Origin: Sequoia sempervirens
Taxonomy: Eukaryota > Streptophyta > Pinopsida > Cupressales > Cupressaceae
Assembly (NCBI GenBank): GCA_007258455.2
Contig: VDFB02270651.1
Coordinates: forward strand, 704,159,360 to 704,223,359
Length of the DNA stretch: 64,000 nt
Direction of reading: 5' to 3'
The notes under the pieces were generated by a model. That model was not told where the DNA came from. It ran no database searches and saw nothing but the letters and a program-made list of their open reading frames with translations. The position numbers and the translations under genes are program-made. This document shows, in pieces, positions 1 to 9,105 of this stretch; within the stretch, counting starts at the first letter, position 1, and each line of letters begins with the position of its first letter.

Positions 1-344
1 GTCATGAAAAATGTTAGCAAAAAATTGCATAATAGTGGCTAGAAAAATGCAAGAGAAGTTGCGGGTAGCTATAGCCATGGCTATGTAAAACCACCAAGTG
101 AAAAACATGATAAAAAAATTGTTTCATGTTGTTGCATGTCTTTGCATGTCATTGTAAAGATTATTTTCTAGGAGATCAATATATTTTGGACCCTCTTGTT
201 AGTGGATGTAGCCCGGATTTGGGTGAACCACATTAAATCTTTGTGTTGTCTTCTTGCTGCTATAATTTTCTAGGTTTTCTATTTCTCTATTTTATTGATC
301 AAATCTACTTTTAACTGATTAAAATATACCTTATAACCCTAACA
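1..344 (+). repeat. 5' LTR of Copia A, cut by the window edge
   Basis: It aligns with 13,466-13,809 over its whole length and ends in CCCTAACA, two bases before the primer-binding site. The match to the 3' LTR fixes the inner LTR border at 344. The U3 part lies outside the window. Confidence 0.93.
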
Positions 345-346
345 AG

Positions 347-358
347 TGGTATCAGAGC
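347..358 (+). other. Primer-binding site of Copia A (tRNA-iMet)
   Basis: TGGTATCAGAGC is the perfect complement of the 3' end of plant initiator methionine tRNA, the usual Copia primer. It starts two bases after the end of the 5' LTR. Confidence 0.95.
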
Positions 359-412
359 AGGTTGTGTTTAGTTATCCTTTACAGGAAGGTCTCATGGTTG
401 AATGGGAGTTAT

Positions 413-558
413 GGAAAATGAGGGTAAGTTGAAGGTAGATAAATTCAATGAGCAAAAATTCTAGTTATGGAAGATGGAGATGGAAGATTGTTTTTATTAG
501 AAGGATTTATGGTGGCCATTGGAAGCAAAAACAAAGAAACCCTTGGCTATGTCTAATG
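413..558 (+). pseudogene. Copia A gag, 5' fragment
   Basis: The reading frame starts MENEGKLKVDKFNE and continues through LWKMEMEDC, typical of the N-terminus of Copia gag (the YxxWKxxM region), with in-frame stops. It breaks at ATGTCTAATG (549-558), where element B is inserted. Joining 558 to 8,404 restores a continuous Copia gag reading frame of the form MSNEDWD. That continuity is the main evidence for the insertion point. Confidence 0.85.
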
Positions 559-875
559 TGTTGGGAATTAGTGTTCTCATAGGTGTTAAAAATATTGCAT
601 CATAAGATCATAAGATAATAATTTAGTAAGTTGGTTATGACTATTGGGAATATCACATCATTCCTTAGATTATTTGTTATTTGGTTGTGATTATTTGTTT
701 GTGTGCATTATGAGTTGTTAAAACAACTTGTATCTTTAGCAAGTTGTTATACGTAGTCTCCTATAATATAGGATATGTACATCCTATGTATATGTAAATG
801 TATTGAATGAAAATGAAAAAGTAGCACATTTTATTTTGAATTGAATTATTTGTAGCTTTGGCCATATTTCTAATT
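559..875 (+). repeat. 5' LTR of element B
   Basis: It begins TGTTGGG directly after the TAATG target site. From about 572 it matches 8,084-8,398, including the shared stretch around ATAGGTGTTAAAAAT. Its last bases (CATATTTCTAAT, 863-874) are repeated at 6,022-6,033, which marks the target duplication of insertion C. The first 13 bases do not align well with sequence upstream of 8,084. Confidence 0.8.
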
Positions 876-1107
876 AGCCGATAGGCTATTATATGTGGGG
901 GAACCCCACCGATATCTCCTCCAATCTAATGTCGCCAGGGAGATCACAGTGGGGTTCCCGAAGGGTTGCAGAAGGCATGACATAACGTGCAAAGGTCTTG
1001 CTTATGTGCACACCATGTTGGGCCATGTGTAACATGCATGCCATGCTGGGTGACTGGGGGATGCAATGTGGAGTGATAGTAAAAACTTTTTGACACTCTA
1101 ATAAGTC

Positions 1108-1536
1108 TGTGGAAGATTCTAAAATAGTGGCATTCAAGTGTTTGAAGGTTGTAGCTTGGAGATGCAAAGTGTTTGGCATTTCAGAGAATGGGAAGACAAA
1201 AAGTGTGAGGAGAGTAGAGAAAAGATATGTCCTTTTTGGGGCCGGAACCTGGTAGGGGAGTAGTAGTGAGAAGGTCATCTACTTTTGCTGCTACTCAAGA
1301 TGGTTTTCATGGAGCGATCATGTGGAAGATTCTAAAATAGTGGCATTCAAGTGTTTGAAGGTTGTAGCTTGGAGATGCAAAGTGTTTGGCATTTTAGAGA
1401 ATGGGAAGACAAAAAGTGTGAGGAGGAGAGTAGAGAAAAGATATGTCCTTTTCGGGGCCAAAGCTTGGTAGGGGAGTAGCAGCGAGAAGGTCATCTACTT
1501 TTGCTACTACTCAGGATAGTTTTCATGGAGCGATCA
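1108..1536 (+). repeat. Tandem duplication, two units of about 213 bp
   Basis: Unit 1 (1,108-1,320) and unit 2 (1,321-1,536) both start TGTGGAAGATTCTAAAATAG and both end CATGGAGCGATCA. The units differ at a handful of bases and a 3-bp insertion. One forward frame continues past the second unit (about 1,500-1,665) as a coding-like run (RRSSTF, FHGAIMGRASLLKEKTS), possibly a decayed coding remnant of insertion C. Confidence 0.85.
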
Positions 1537-2624
1537 TGGGGAGAGCAAGTCTTTTGAAGGAGAAAACTAGTGGGGAAAGAGAACATGTTGTTAAGCAGAG
1601 TCCTGGTCCATCCAGACTATAGGTTGTCACTTCCCAAAGGCAGAGGAAGCCTCCTAAGCTGCTACGATGAGCTATGGTAGATTGTTTGTCCTCATCTCAC
1701 CATGGAATGTCACCAACGCTTCAATTTGAGGCAGTGCAGATGCTTCAAGTAAGCATTATAAAGCTATTGATACTTCAATAAATACTACATCATGAAGCTT
1801 CAGGTTAGGCTTTTATAAAGCTCCTCTGCATTTTTCTATATCTGATCTGCTTGCAATAAAGCTTAGATTGAGTTTTACTGTATAAAGCTTGCATTTTTAT
1901 TAAGAAGAGACAAAGGAGATCTAATGTTAAATGGGGCTTTCTTCACACCATCTGGAGCAGGGGCTTCATTGAGCTATGCAAAGACATCAAGCTTAGGGGC
2001 AAGGCCATCTTCCATGGTGGGAGCTCTAACTTGAAATGCAAGAGTTCTTGGTTGCAAGGCTGGAACTCACTACTGACACAAATATTCATCATTCTCTTAT
2101 GTTTCATTCCATTCCATTGAAGCATCTATGTCTACTTTCCAAAAACCAAATTGGATTATGAATATATCTTTGTTTGGAGGGGAGAATTTGAGTATATATG
2201 GTCTCCCATACCTCCCTTATTTTCAAAGGCAACCTTGGCCTTCCACAAAGATTTCCTTGTGGAAGTAAATCTATTGTTATATGATATTATACTTGGAGGC
2301 GCAGAAGTGTTGTTGATGATGTCTTTTTTGGGAAATCATTTTCTAATGTTAAACTAATTTCAATTGTTCTCTTGCTCTATAACATGCGTCCAAATCTACA
2401 ATTGGCCTCTAATTTTATATCTTATTCTATTAAGACTAAATTAAAATAAATATTCCATAATTAATTTTACATGAAACTAAAAAAAATACCAAACAATATT
2501 TACTAATTGGGTACACTTTATAATAGTAGGTGAAATAATCTTATAACTATTAAAAATGTGAGTCGCTTGATATAATATAGAGCAAAAACACAAGTAAATA
2601 TTAATGAAAATGGTTGTAACATTA
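1537..2624. other. Insertion C interior, no recognised gene
   Basis: This is AT-rich sequence. Short open frames here (60-68 codons on either strand) have no family motif and look like chance. I see nothing further that I can name. Confidence 0.4.
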
Positions 2625-2962
2625 TGTATTTGAAAAGGAATGGGTGTAAATTTGGCTTGAGAAAAAAATATACCATGTATTTAAAAAAGAATGAGTGTAA
2701 ATTTGGTTATATATATATATATATATATAAACATGTTGACATAAATTCTATTTAGTTTTATGTATTCGAAGAGTCAATGATCAAGAGGGATCCATTTTTC
2801 CAAAGTGACCCAAGACACAATCTTGACCTCATCTTTATATCATACTTCCAAACCTTCATGGAGTCAAGGATCAAGGGGGATCCATTTTTCCAAATTCATC
2901 CAAGGAACAATCGTGGCCTCATCATATCTCCAAACCTTGGTGGAAGGCATAATCAAGGAACA

Positions 2963-3004
<42 letters not shown>

Positions 3005-3240
3005 AATGTGTTGACATAAATTCTATTTAGTTTTATGTATTCTAAGAGTCAATGATCAAGAGGGATCCATTTTGCCAAAGTCACCCAAGACACAATCTTC
3101 ACCTCATCTTTATATCATACTTCCAAACCTTCATGGAGTCAAGGATCAAGGGGGATCCATTTTTCCAAAGTCATCCAAGGCATAATCGTGACCTCATCAT
3201 ATCTCCAAACCTTGGTGGAAGGCATAATCAAGGAACATAC
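2625..3240 (+). repeat. Two tandem units of about 275 bp built from ~90-bp subunits, with TA tracts
   Basis: GTTGACATAAATTCTATTTAG occurs at 2,735 and 3,010, giving a 275-bp period. Each unit starts after a TA tract (about 2,708-2,729 and 2,966-3,001) and contains two ~90-bp subunits, each with GATCAAGRGGGATCCATTTT. A shorter repeat (TATTTRAAAARGAATGRGTG) lies at 2,625-2,705. The 60-80 codon frames here are translations of the repeat. Confidence 0.85.
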
Positions 3241-3289
3241 TAACATCAATCGAGCTACAACTTTCGATGTTATTTTTTCTTTTGGAAAG

Positions 3290-3460
3290 TTCAATTTATG
3301 TATTTTAGTGAGCTACAACCTTTGATTTTTGCTTTTGGATAAAGTTCATTTTATGTATTTTAGTTTTCTTTTGGATAAAGTTTGATTTATGTATTTTAGT
3401 GAGCTACAACCCTTTGATTTTTTCTTTTGGATGAACTTCAATTTATGTATTTTAGTTTTC
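3290..3460 (+). repeat. Short direct repeats (TTTATGTATTTTAG family)
   Basis: Four copies of TTTATGTATTTTAG occur, with the phrase GTGAGCTACAACC adjoining two of them and CTTTTGGATAAAGTT between copies. The spacing alternates irregularly. Confidence 0.75.
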
Positions 3461-4046
3461 TTTGTACACGTAGTTTTATGTTTATCATTTATTTTTATGT
3501 TTATGTGCATGCAATTTTATTGTAATTGGTTTATTTCCCTAATTTTAGTTATTAATCTAATTTTTATTTTTAATCTAATTTTCTAACATATGTCATGTTC
3601 GCAATTATGAGATTGTTCAAGTGCAACCACAATCATAGTCAAAAACAACTTCGTCTCTTCTTATCTACTTAGTGTGAGAATCAACTAACAAAGACGAACA
3701 TAGTATTAGCCTAAAAATGGTACGAATCATGTAATTGTATTGTCTAATGAATGGTACCACATGATGTATAATTTACCAATTCATTTAATGTCATACTTTC
3801 ATAGTCAAATGAACAAATATATATATAAATGAAGTTTGAAATCATGAAATCTATGGCCTATGACAAAAACAAAATAGGAGCTGACTATCTAAAGTGGCAT
3901 ATCTAGTGTTATAAAAATCCTTTGGTAGTTCATCCCTATTTCTTAGGAAATAGAAAATGTGAAAGGGAAACATAAAAGTAAATGGTATTGAGACTTGAAA
4001 GTGATGTTTTATGATGTTTTTCAGATTTAATTTTGGTTAGGAGATT

Positions 4047-4870
4047 ATGGGAAACATAGCTTGGATTACCATAATGCAATTATTTTACAAGGGAAACACA
4101 ACTCTTCATCTTGAATTAAATATATGCGAGCAGAAATGTAATGATCGGGGGCTGTCATCTTTGAAACATGTTCACCAAGAAACCAGTGTTCTTAGAGTTT
4201 ATCTTTTTTGGGATTGTACCCAGGCTAGTTAAAGCTATGTGCAATACACAGTAACAATTTCAATATTTGTTCATAATAATTTATGTATTTTGATCTATTG
4301 TCTCAAGCCTTCCATTGAGGTGAAATTTTATCTAGTCCCTACATGAGATGTTTCACTGATTTTGTGCTATGAATTATTCTTTTTTTGTATCATCTAATTC
4401 CTTCTTAGTTTTATGGTAGATGTGTTTGTAAGCCCTAGATAAAAATATGAATATGATGTATATTTATATTTAGAGAAAATTGAATGATTTGTAATTTGTC
4501 TTTTTTTTATGATAATTAAAATGTGTAAATTCTTGGATTTATACACCTTAACATTAGAACCTTGGTCTCTCAGTTCAAGCCTATTTTGATGTCATTTTTT
4601 GTTTCTTGTTTCTGATAACATGGTTTGAAGTGGGTTCTTGTATTACAGTTTCTTTTTGCTTGCCCCAAAGAAATGAACTTCTTTTACCTTGTCTATTATC
4701 CTACTTTAACTATAATGTGATGTCATATGTTGTTTCTTAGGGTAAAAATTTAATTATTTAAATAGGAAAACATGGATAACATAGGTTGGATGAGTAACAT
4801 GGAACAATTTTGCAAGGACAATACATTTTTCACCTGCATAAAAATTATGTTTTCTGGATGTCGTGCGTTT
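4047..4870 (+). pseudogene. Two related exon-like segments about 725 bp apart
   Basis: At 4,047 a forward frame reads MGNIAWITIMQLFYKGNT, and at about 4,772 another reads MDNIGWMSNMEQFCKDNT. They share the pattern M-x-N-I-x-W-x3-M-x2-F-x-K-x-N-T. Each has an AG a short distance upstream in pyrimidine- or T-rich sequence, like a splice acceptor. The first frame stays open to 4,232; the second soon decays. They could be duplicated exons of a captured gene or simply a DNA repeat. No family is recognised. Confidence 0.35.
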
Positions 4871-5235
4871 TTTTTTTGTAAGTAAACTTTTACATCAAAA
4901 TTTCAAGATCAGGATTAAGTATTACAAAATGCTAGATATTAGATGGCCATGGAAGAACCATATCAAAACTAGAAGTTAAATCTAAAAGCATTTCCTCATA
5001 ATGAGATCAGAGAAACCCAATGCAGACATGTGTTATATTCCAAATATAGAACCTTAGAAAAGTTGTTAAGGACATTCAATCTACAATACTACCATAAGTC
5101 AATATAAAGCAAAGAAGGAAAGACAAAAAAAAGATAGCATAAACAAGAGCTCACAAGATTACATTATTTATCCTTGAGCAATAACATCCTCTATGCCTTT
5201 CACAGGAAAATCTAGAATCTCCTTTGGTGATGGCA

Positions 5236-5912
5236 ATAGTTGAGTGTGTTGAGATAGAGAAAGAGAGAGAGGAGGGTAAAGAAGTAGAGAGGGAAGGATA
5301 GAGAGAGAGAGAGGGGAGGGAAAAGAAGTAGAGAGGGAAGGATAGAGAAAGAGAGAGAGAGGAGGGTAAAGGGATGGAGGGAGGTAGAGAGGGATAACTA
5401 AGATAGAGATAGGTAGGGAGAGAGAGGTGGGATAGAAAGAAGTAGAGAAAGAAAGAAAGAGCCAGAGAGAGTGAGAGAGAGAGGGAGGGAGCGAGAGATA
5501 GAGAGGGATAGGGGAGATATAGATAATTAGAGGGGGAAGGAGAGAGAGGGAGAGAGGAATAAGTGAGAGAGGGAGAGAAGTAGAGAGGGAAGGAGAGAGT
5601 GAGAGAAATAGTTGGGATGGAGTGAGGGATAGGTAGAGATGGATATGTGATATAGAGAGAAATAGAGAGGGAAGGGGAGAGCAAGAGGGATAGAGAAGGG
5701 GGGAGGGAGGCAGGGAGAGGTGGAGAGGGATAGGTGAGATAGAGAAAGAGAGAGAGAGAGAGGTAAAGAAATAGAGAGGGAAGGATAGATAAAGAGAGAG
5801 AGAGAGGAAAAATCATCAGCTATCAGAGAGTGAGAGAGAAATAGGTGAGATGGAGGGCAAGAGGAGAGGGGGAGGAAGGGAGGGAGAGGTAGAAAGGGAT
5901 AGATGAGATAGA
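5236..5912 (+). repeat. Purine-rich (GA-rich) tract of about 680 bp
   Basis: The + strand is almost only A and G, made of GAGAGA, GGAGGG, AGAAGTAGAGAGGGAAGGA and GATAGAGA phrases with few pyrimidines. A sub-repeat of about 50-60 bp (AAGTAGAGAGGGAAGGATAGAGA) recurs. Long Ser/Leu/Pro open frames on the - strand are translations of this tract and not genes. It could form triplex or slipped structures. Confidence 0.95.
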
Positions 5913-6035
5913 TCACTGCTTTCTTCATGTCGCCCACTACTTTCACGTCCATAAATAATGTGGGCTCAGCCTATCGGCATAAGTATTACACCTCATTGGG
6001 GTGCAAGTGCTAGTATGGTATCATATTTCTAATAT

Positions 6036-6048
6036 AGTATCAGAGCAA
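6036..6048 (+). other. Primer-binding site of element B
   Basis: AGTATCAGAGCAAG follows directly after the restored LTR end CATATTTCTAATA. It matches the tRNA-iMet primer site TGGTATCAGAGC except at the second G. Confidence 0.75.
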
Positions 6049-6049
6049 G

Positions 6050-7332
6050 GTTTGATCTAAATGGCCACTAAATTTTAGTTCATAACTTGAGTTTCTTTCC
6101 CTAACATTTTCCTTTGCTCAACTGATGCCCATTCTCTGAAGTGACCTGTTTCTCGTGACTTGTTTTGTGAGTCACCTGGAAAGTAGTATCACCACTCAAT
6201 CTTGGTGAGGTGATGAGGCTTACAGAAACTCTAACATCATAGAAATACTAAAGTGGAGTATGAAGGCAAGAGGTGACCGTAGTTCATAGAGGAGGAATAA
6301 TCTTCTATCAACTTTCACATGGTAGAGCTTCTCACATAGTGAAAGAGCCTATGAATAAAAGTACATCTTTAAAGTATTGGATTGAATATCTAAAAATGGT
6401 AAGATATGGTCGGAAAAAAATAGCCATGTCATTGCTTGAGTCGTTGTCTTCAACAAGTCTCTACTGATTAGAAGAAATCTGATTGGTAATAGAAAATCAG
6501 AGCTCTTTTAAAAAAGAGAAGCCACAAGAATATATGTGAAGAGTGCAATTACATATACAAGGTGATTCAATTCTTCTTAGTTATGTTATGAGCAACAGTT
6601 TTGGGAATTCTAATACTTTTCTGAGCATTATCAGTTTTGTTTGCACTCATAATATCCTATTGAAAGTCATGATTTGTATGTGAAGGGCGTGTTCTTCATT
6701 GACTAGCCGATTCTGAGCTTGTAGAGGTGCAAGATCCCTGGTTGAGGCGTGGAGCTTGACCATCAGAGGCCACGGGGCCTATTGTTGTGTGATTCTCCTG
6801 TGCATTTCCCCTATGTGCTGAAGTAATTCATCCCTACATTTTCTTGGTGGCACGACTCATGCTTGGCACGATCCATATATTGGTGGGCCAATATATTTCA
6901 GCTGGTTGCTACGAGTTATTGTTGATATCCCTGAGTTGTGATTTAATCCTCAAACCATTGAGTTTTTTGGGTGGAAGATAGTGATTGGGATGATTTAATC
7001 CTCTATCACGTGGATATTTCTTTCAATTTTCTATGAATTGAGGAAGCAAGGAAGTCGAGTTTCGATAGATGAATTGTTGAATATTTGTTGAATCGCGGGC
7101 ATGCTCTTCATTGTTGTTGTTGTCTTATATTGAAGTTAGATTTATAGTGTTAGTGTTAGGTGATTATTATTTAGTTTATGCAAATTTAGTATCTCAAAAT
7201 ATAGAATTTTGTATAGAAATATTTTATGTGTTATTTTAAAAGTTAATAAGAAAAAGAAAAAAAAATTATTGTATTATGTATTTGGAGTGTATGATCGGTG
7301 GTACTCAATACTTCTTGTAAGAAGTTCACATC
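6050..7332. other. Element B interior, non-coding
   Basis: No gag or pol motif is visible on either strand, and the longest frame (64 codons near 6,273) has no family features. A GC-richer patch lies at 6,700-6,800. This absence is why B is called non-autonomous. Confidence 0.6.
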
Positions 7333-7343
7333 AAAGGGGGGAT
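7333..7343 (+). other. Candidate polypurine tract of element B
   Basis: AAAGGGGGGA followed by TTATTATT resembles the Copia-type plus-strand primer (AAAGGGGGAGATT-TGTT). If it is the true tract, the 3' LTR starts near 7,344 and includes the hairpin array, making it about 1,055 bp against about 317 bp for the 5' LTR. Confidence 0.5.
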
Positions 7344-7644
7344 TATTATTTTCTCACAATTATGAAATGAGTCTTCTAATCAAAATTTTCTAAGTAGAAA
7401 GCTCATTGGAGGATGGAGGCATCAAAGGCTGGAGGACATTTAGCAACCTCTCATGAGTCACTAACAACAGGGTTGCAAAATTACATTAGTAACAAAATTA
7501 TTTGTGCCAAAATGACTAAAGCCAAGATTGGTTTCCAGGTGGTAGCGGAAACTGTCTCATATCATTTGTGATCAAAGTGGCAATGATCTATAATGATGGT
7601 TGCATACGCAACAATGAGGGCTTGGTGTTCAAGCTTTTATGTTA

Positions 7645-8017
7645 TGGTTGGATGTGTATGTCTCAAATCACAAGTTTTGGTTGTATGTGAATGGGTGTGT
7701 TTGTCCCCATTCACGAGGTAGTAAAGTGATGGAAGTGTTTGTCCCCAGTCACATGAGGTGGTAATTATGATTGGATGTGTGTGTCCCCAATCATAATTGT
7801 TGTGATTAGATGTGTTTGTCCCTTTTCATGAATTTGATGTTGGATAGATGTGTTTGTCCCTATCCAAACTTGATGTAATACCTTGGGTAGATGTGTTAGT
7901 CCCTATCCTCAGTTCCATGGGTAGAAGTGTTTGTTCCTATCCTTGGATGGAAGTAATAAGCATAGTGAGGCTAGTTCCACTTTTGCTTCACATGAGTAGA
8001 TGTATATGTCCCTACTC
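7645..8017 (+). repeat. Tandem array of nine hairpins with constant loop and covarying stems
   Basis: Nine units spaced about 34-45 bp apart (the last after 75 bp) each have a 12-nt loop close to ATGTGTTTGTCC flanked by complementary arms. Stem positions and left arms: 7,645 TGGTTGG; 7,687 GTGAATGG; 7,726 GTGATGG (one bulge); 7,763 AATTATGATTGG; 7,803 TGATTAG (two mismatches); 7,840 TTGGATAG; 7,885 GGGTAG (one G-T); 7,919 GGGTAG (one G-T); 7,994 GAGTAG. The arms differ between units, yet the right arm changes with the left. The 12-bp, both 8-bp and the last 6-bp stems are perfect. Overlapping 89-codon frames are not considered coding. Confidence 0.9.
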
Positions 8018-8083
8018 TTATCTTATTTTGTTTGGTAAGCTAGTGTGTGTGGTCATTAAGTATTGTGATGTACTTTCAACACA

Positions 8084-8398
8084 TGTTCACATAGGTGTTA
8101 AAAATATTACATCATAGGATCATAAGATAATAGTTTAATAGGTTGATTATGAGTGTTGGGAATATCACATCATTCTCATAGATTATTTTTTATTTGGTTG
8201 TGATTATTTGTTTGTGTGTATTATGAGTTGTTAAAATAAGTTGTATCTTTAACAGGGTGTTATAGGTAGTCTCATATAATATAGGATATGTACATCCTAT
8301 ATATATGTAAATGTATTGAATTAAAATGAAAGAGTAGAAGCACGTTTTATTTTGAATTGAATTATTTGCAGCTTCTATCTCTAGCCATATTTCTAATA
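8084..8398 (+). repeat. 3' LTR of element B (part shared with the 5' LTR)
   Basis: TGTTCACATAGGTGTTAAAAA and the following 290 bp match 572-875, including the shared GGATATGTACATCCTAT palindrome. It ends CATATTTCTAATA next to the target duplication TGATG (8,399-8,403), after which the Copia A gag frame resumes. Confidence 0.88.
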
Positions 8399-9105
8399 TG
8401 ATGAAGATTGGGATATTCTAGATAGAAAGGCACTTGGTAGTATTCGCTTATGCCTGGCACAATTGGTGGCATTTAATATTTCAATAGCAAATAAAATGGA
8501 AGATTTGGTGAAGACCTTGGAAAAACTATATGAAAATCCTTCCACTTTGAATAAGGTATTTCTTAAGAAGCATTTATTTAATATGAAAATGGTAGAAGGT
8601 GGGTCAATTGTTGATCATTTAAATGAGTTTAATACAGTTACTAGTTAATTGAATTTTGTTAATGTAAACTTTGATGAAGAAGTTAAGGCTTTTTTTATTC
8701 TTTATTATTTTCCTAAAAGCTAGAATAGCTTAGTAATGGAAATTAGTAATTTTATTTTTGGTTCAAACATGCTAAAATTTGATGATGTTGGTGTGATTTT
8801 GAGCAAGGCAATTTGTAGGAAAAGCTCAGGTGGTACATCCATATCAAGCAGTGTTTTGAATGTAGAAAGCAGGGGCAGAACAAAGGAGAGAGGAAAGAAT
8901 TATGGTCATGGGAAGTCACGAGGAAAATCAATGGATAAAAAGTCTTAATCTAAAGAAAAGAAGGATTGTTGGTACTGTAGTAAGTCGAGTCATTTAAAGA
9001 AAGATTGTTGGTCTCAAAAAAATAAAGGAGACAAAAGGCAATAAAGAGGCAAATGTGGTAAATAATAAATCCAATGAGGATGCTTTGATTATTTCACTTG
9101 ATAAT
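8399..9105 (+). pseudogene. Copia A gag, main part with zinc knuckle
   Basis: This part resumes the interrupted gag with EDWDILDRKALGSIRLCLA, typical of the Copia gag (UBN2/DUF4219) core, then a capsid-like region (KTLEKLYENPS, VEGGSIVDHLNEFN), a basic Arg/Gly/Lys segment (8,860-8,945) and a CCHC zinc knuckle at 8,967-9,008 (C-x2-C-x4-H-x4-C, CWYCSKSSHLKKDC). The knuckle is intact, but stops at about 8,646, 8,722 and 8,946 break the frame. The frame then runs to ALIISLDN, where the retroposon insertion begins. Gag would have formed the virus-like particle and bound the RNA. Confidence 0.88.

Larger units (their letters stand above)
875..6021. mobile_element. Insertion C: 5.1-kb insertion of unknown class in the LTR of B
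   Basis: The 12-mer CATATTTCTAAT occurs at 863-874 and again at 6,022-6,033, and the second copy restores the LTR end followed by the primer site of B. This is best explained as a target-site duplication. A 12-bp duplication would fit a non-LTR retroelement or a Mutator-like insertion. An 11-bp inverted pair (GCCGATAGGCT at 877-887 and its reverse complement at 5,969-5,979) lies near both ends, but 42 bp short of the right border. No transposase or reverse transcriptase motif is visible. The interior holds several repeat blocks listed separately. Confidence 0.55.
559..8398 (+). mobile_element. Element B: non-autonomous LTR retrotransposon inside Copia A gag
   Basis: A segment of about 300 bp at 572-875 recurs at 8,084-8,398; these are its LTRs. 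The target duplication is TAATG (554-558) and TGATG (8,399-8,403), differing at one base. After removing insertion C (875-6,021), a primer site similar to tRNA-iMet follows directly (6,036 onward), and a polypurine run lies at 7,333-7,343. The interior (about 6,050-7,330) has no recognisable gag or pol, so B is non-autonomous and depended on another element. The hairpin array at 7,645-8,017 lies between the polypurine run and the conserved part of the 3' LTR. Confidence 0.8.

Noticed and set aside
889..1278. A 129-codon - strand frame
   Set aside because: It runs through the tandem-duplicated block against the coding-like strand and shows no motif.
5151..5952. Long - strand frames (221 and 141 codons) rich in Ser, Leu and Pro
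   Set aside because: They are translations of the purine-rich tract and have simple-sequence composition only.
877..5979. 11-bp inverted pair GCCGATAGGCT as terminal inverted repeats of a DNA transposon
   Set aside because: The pair is short, not at the right border, and has no matching target duplication directly outside; kept only as a note under insertion C.
7645..8017. The hairpin array as a CRISPR-like array
   Set aside because: The constant part is a 12-nt loop, the variable parts are paired arms, the genome is a plant, and no cas gene is present.
7848..8117. 89-codon + frame within the hairpin array
   Set aside because: It is a by-product of the repeated units; no start context or domain.
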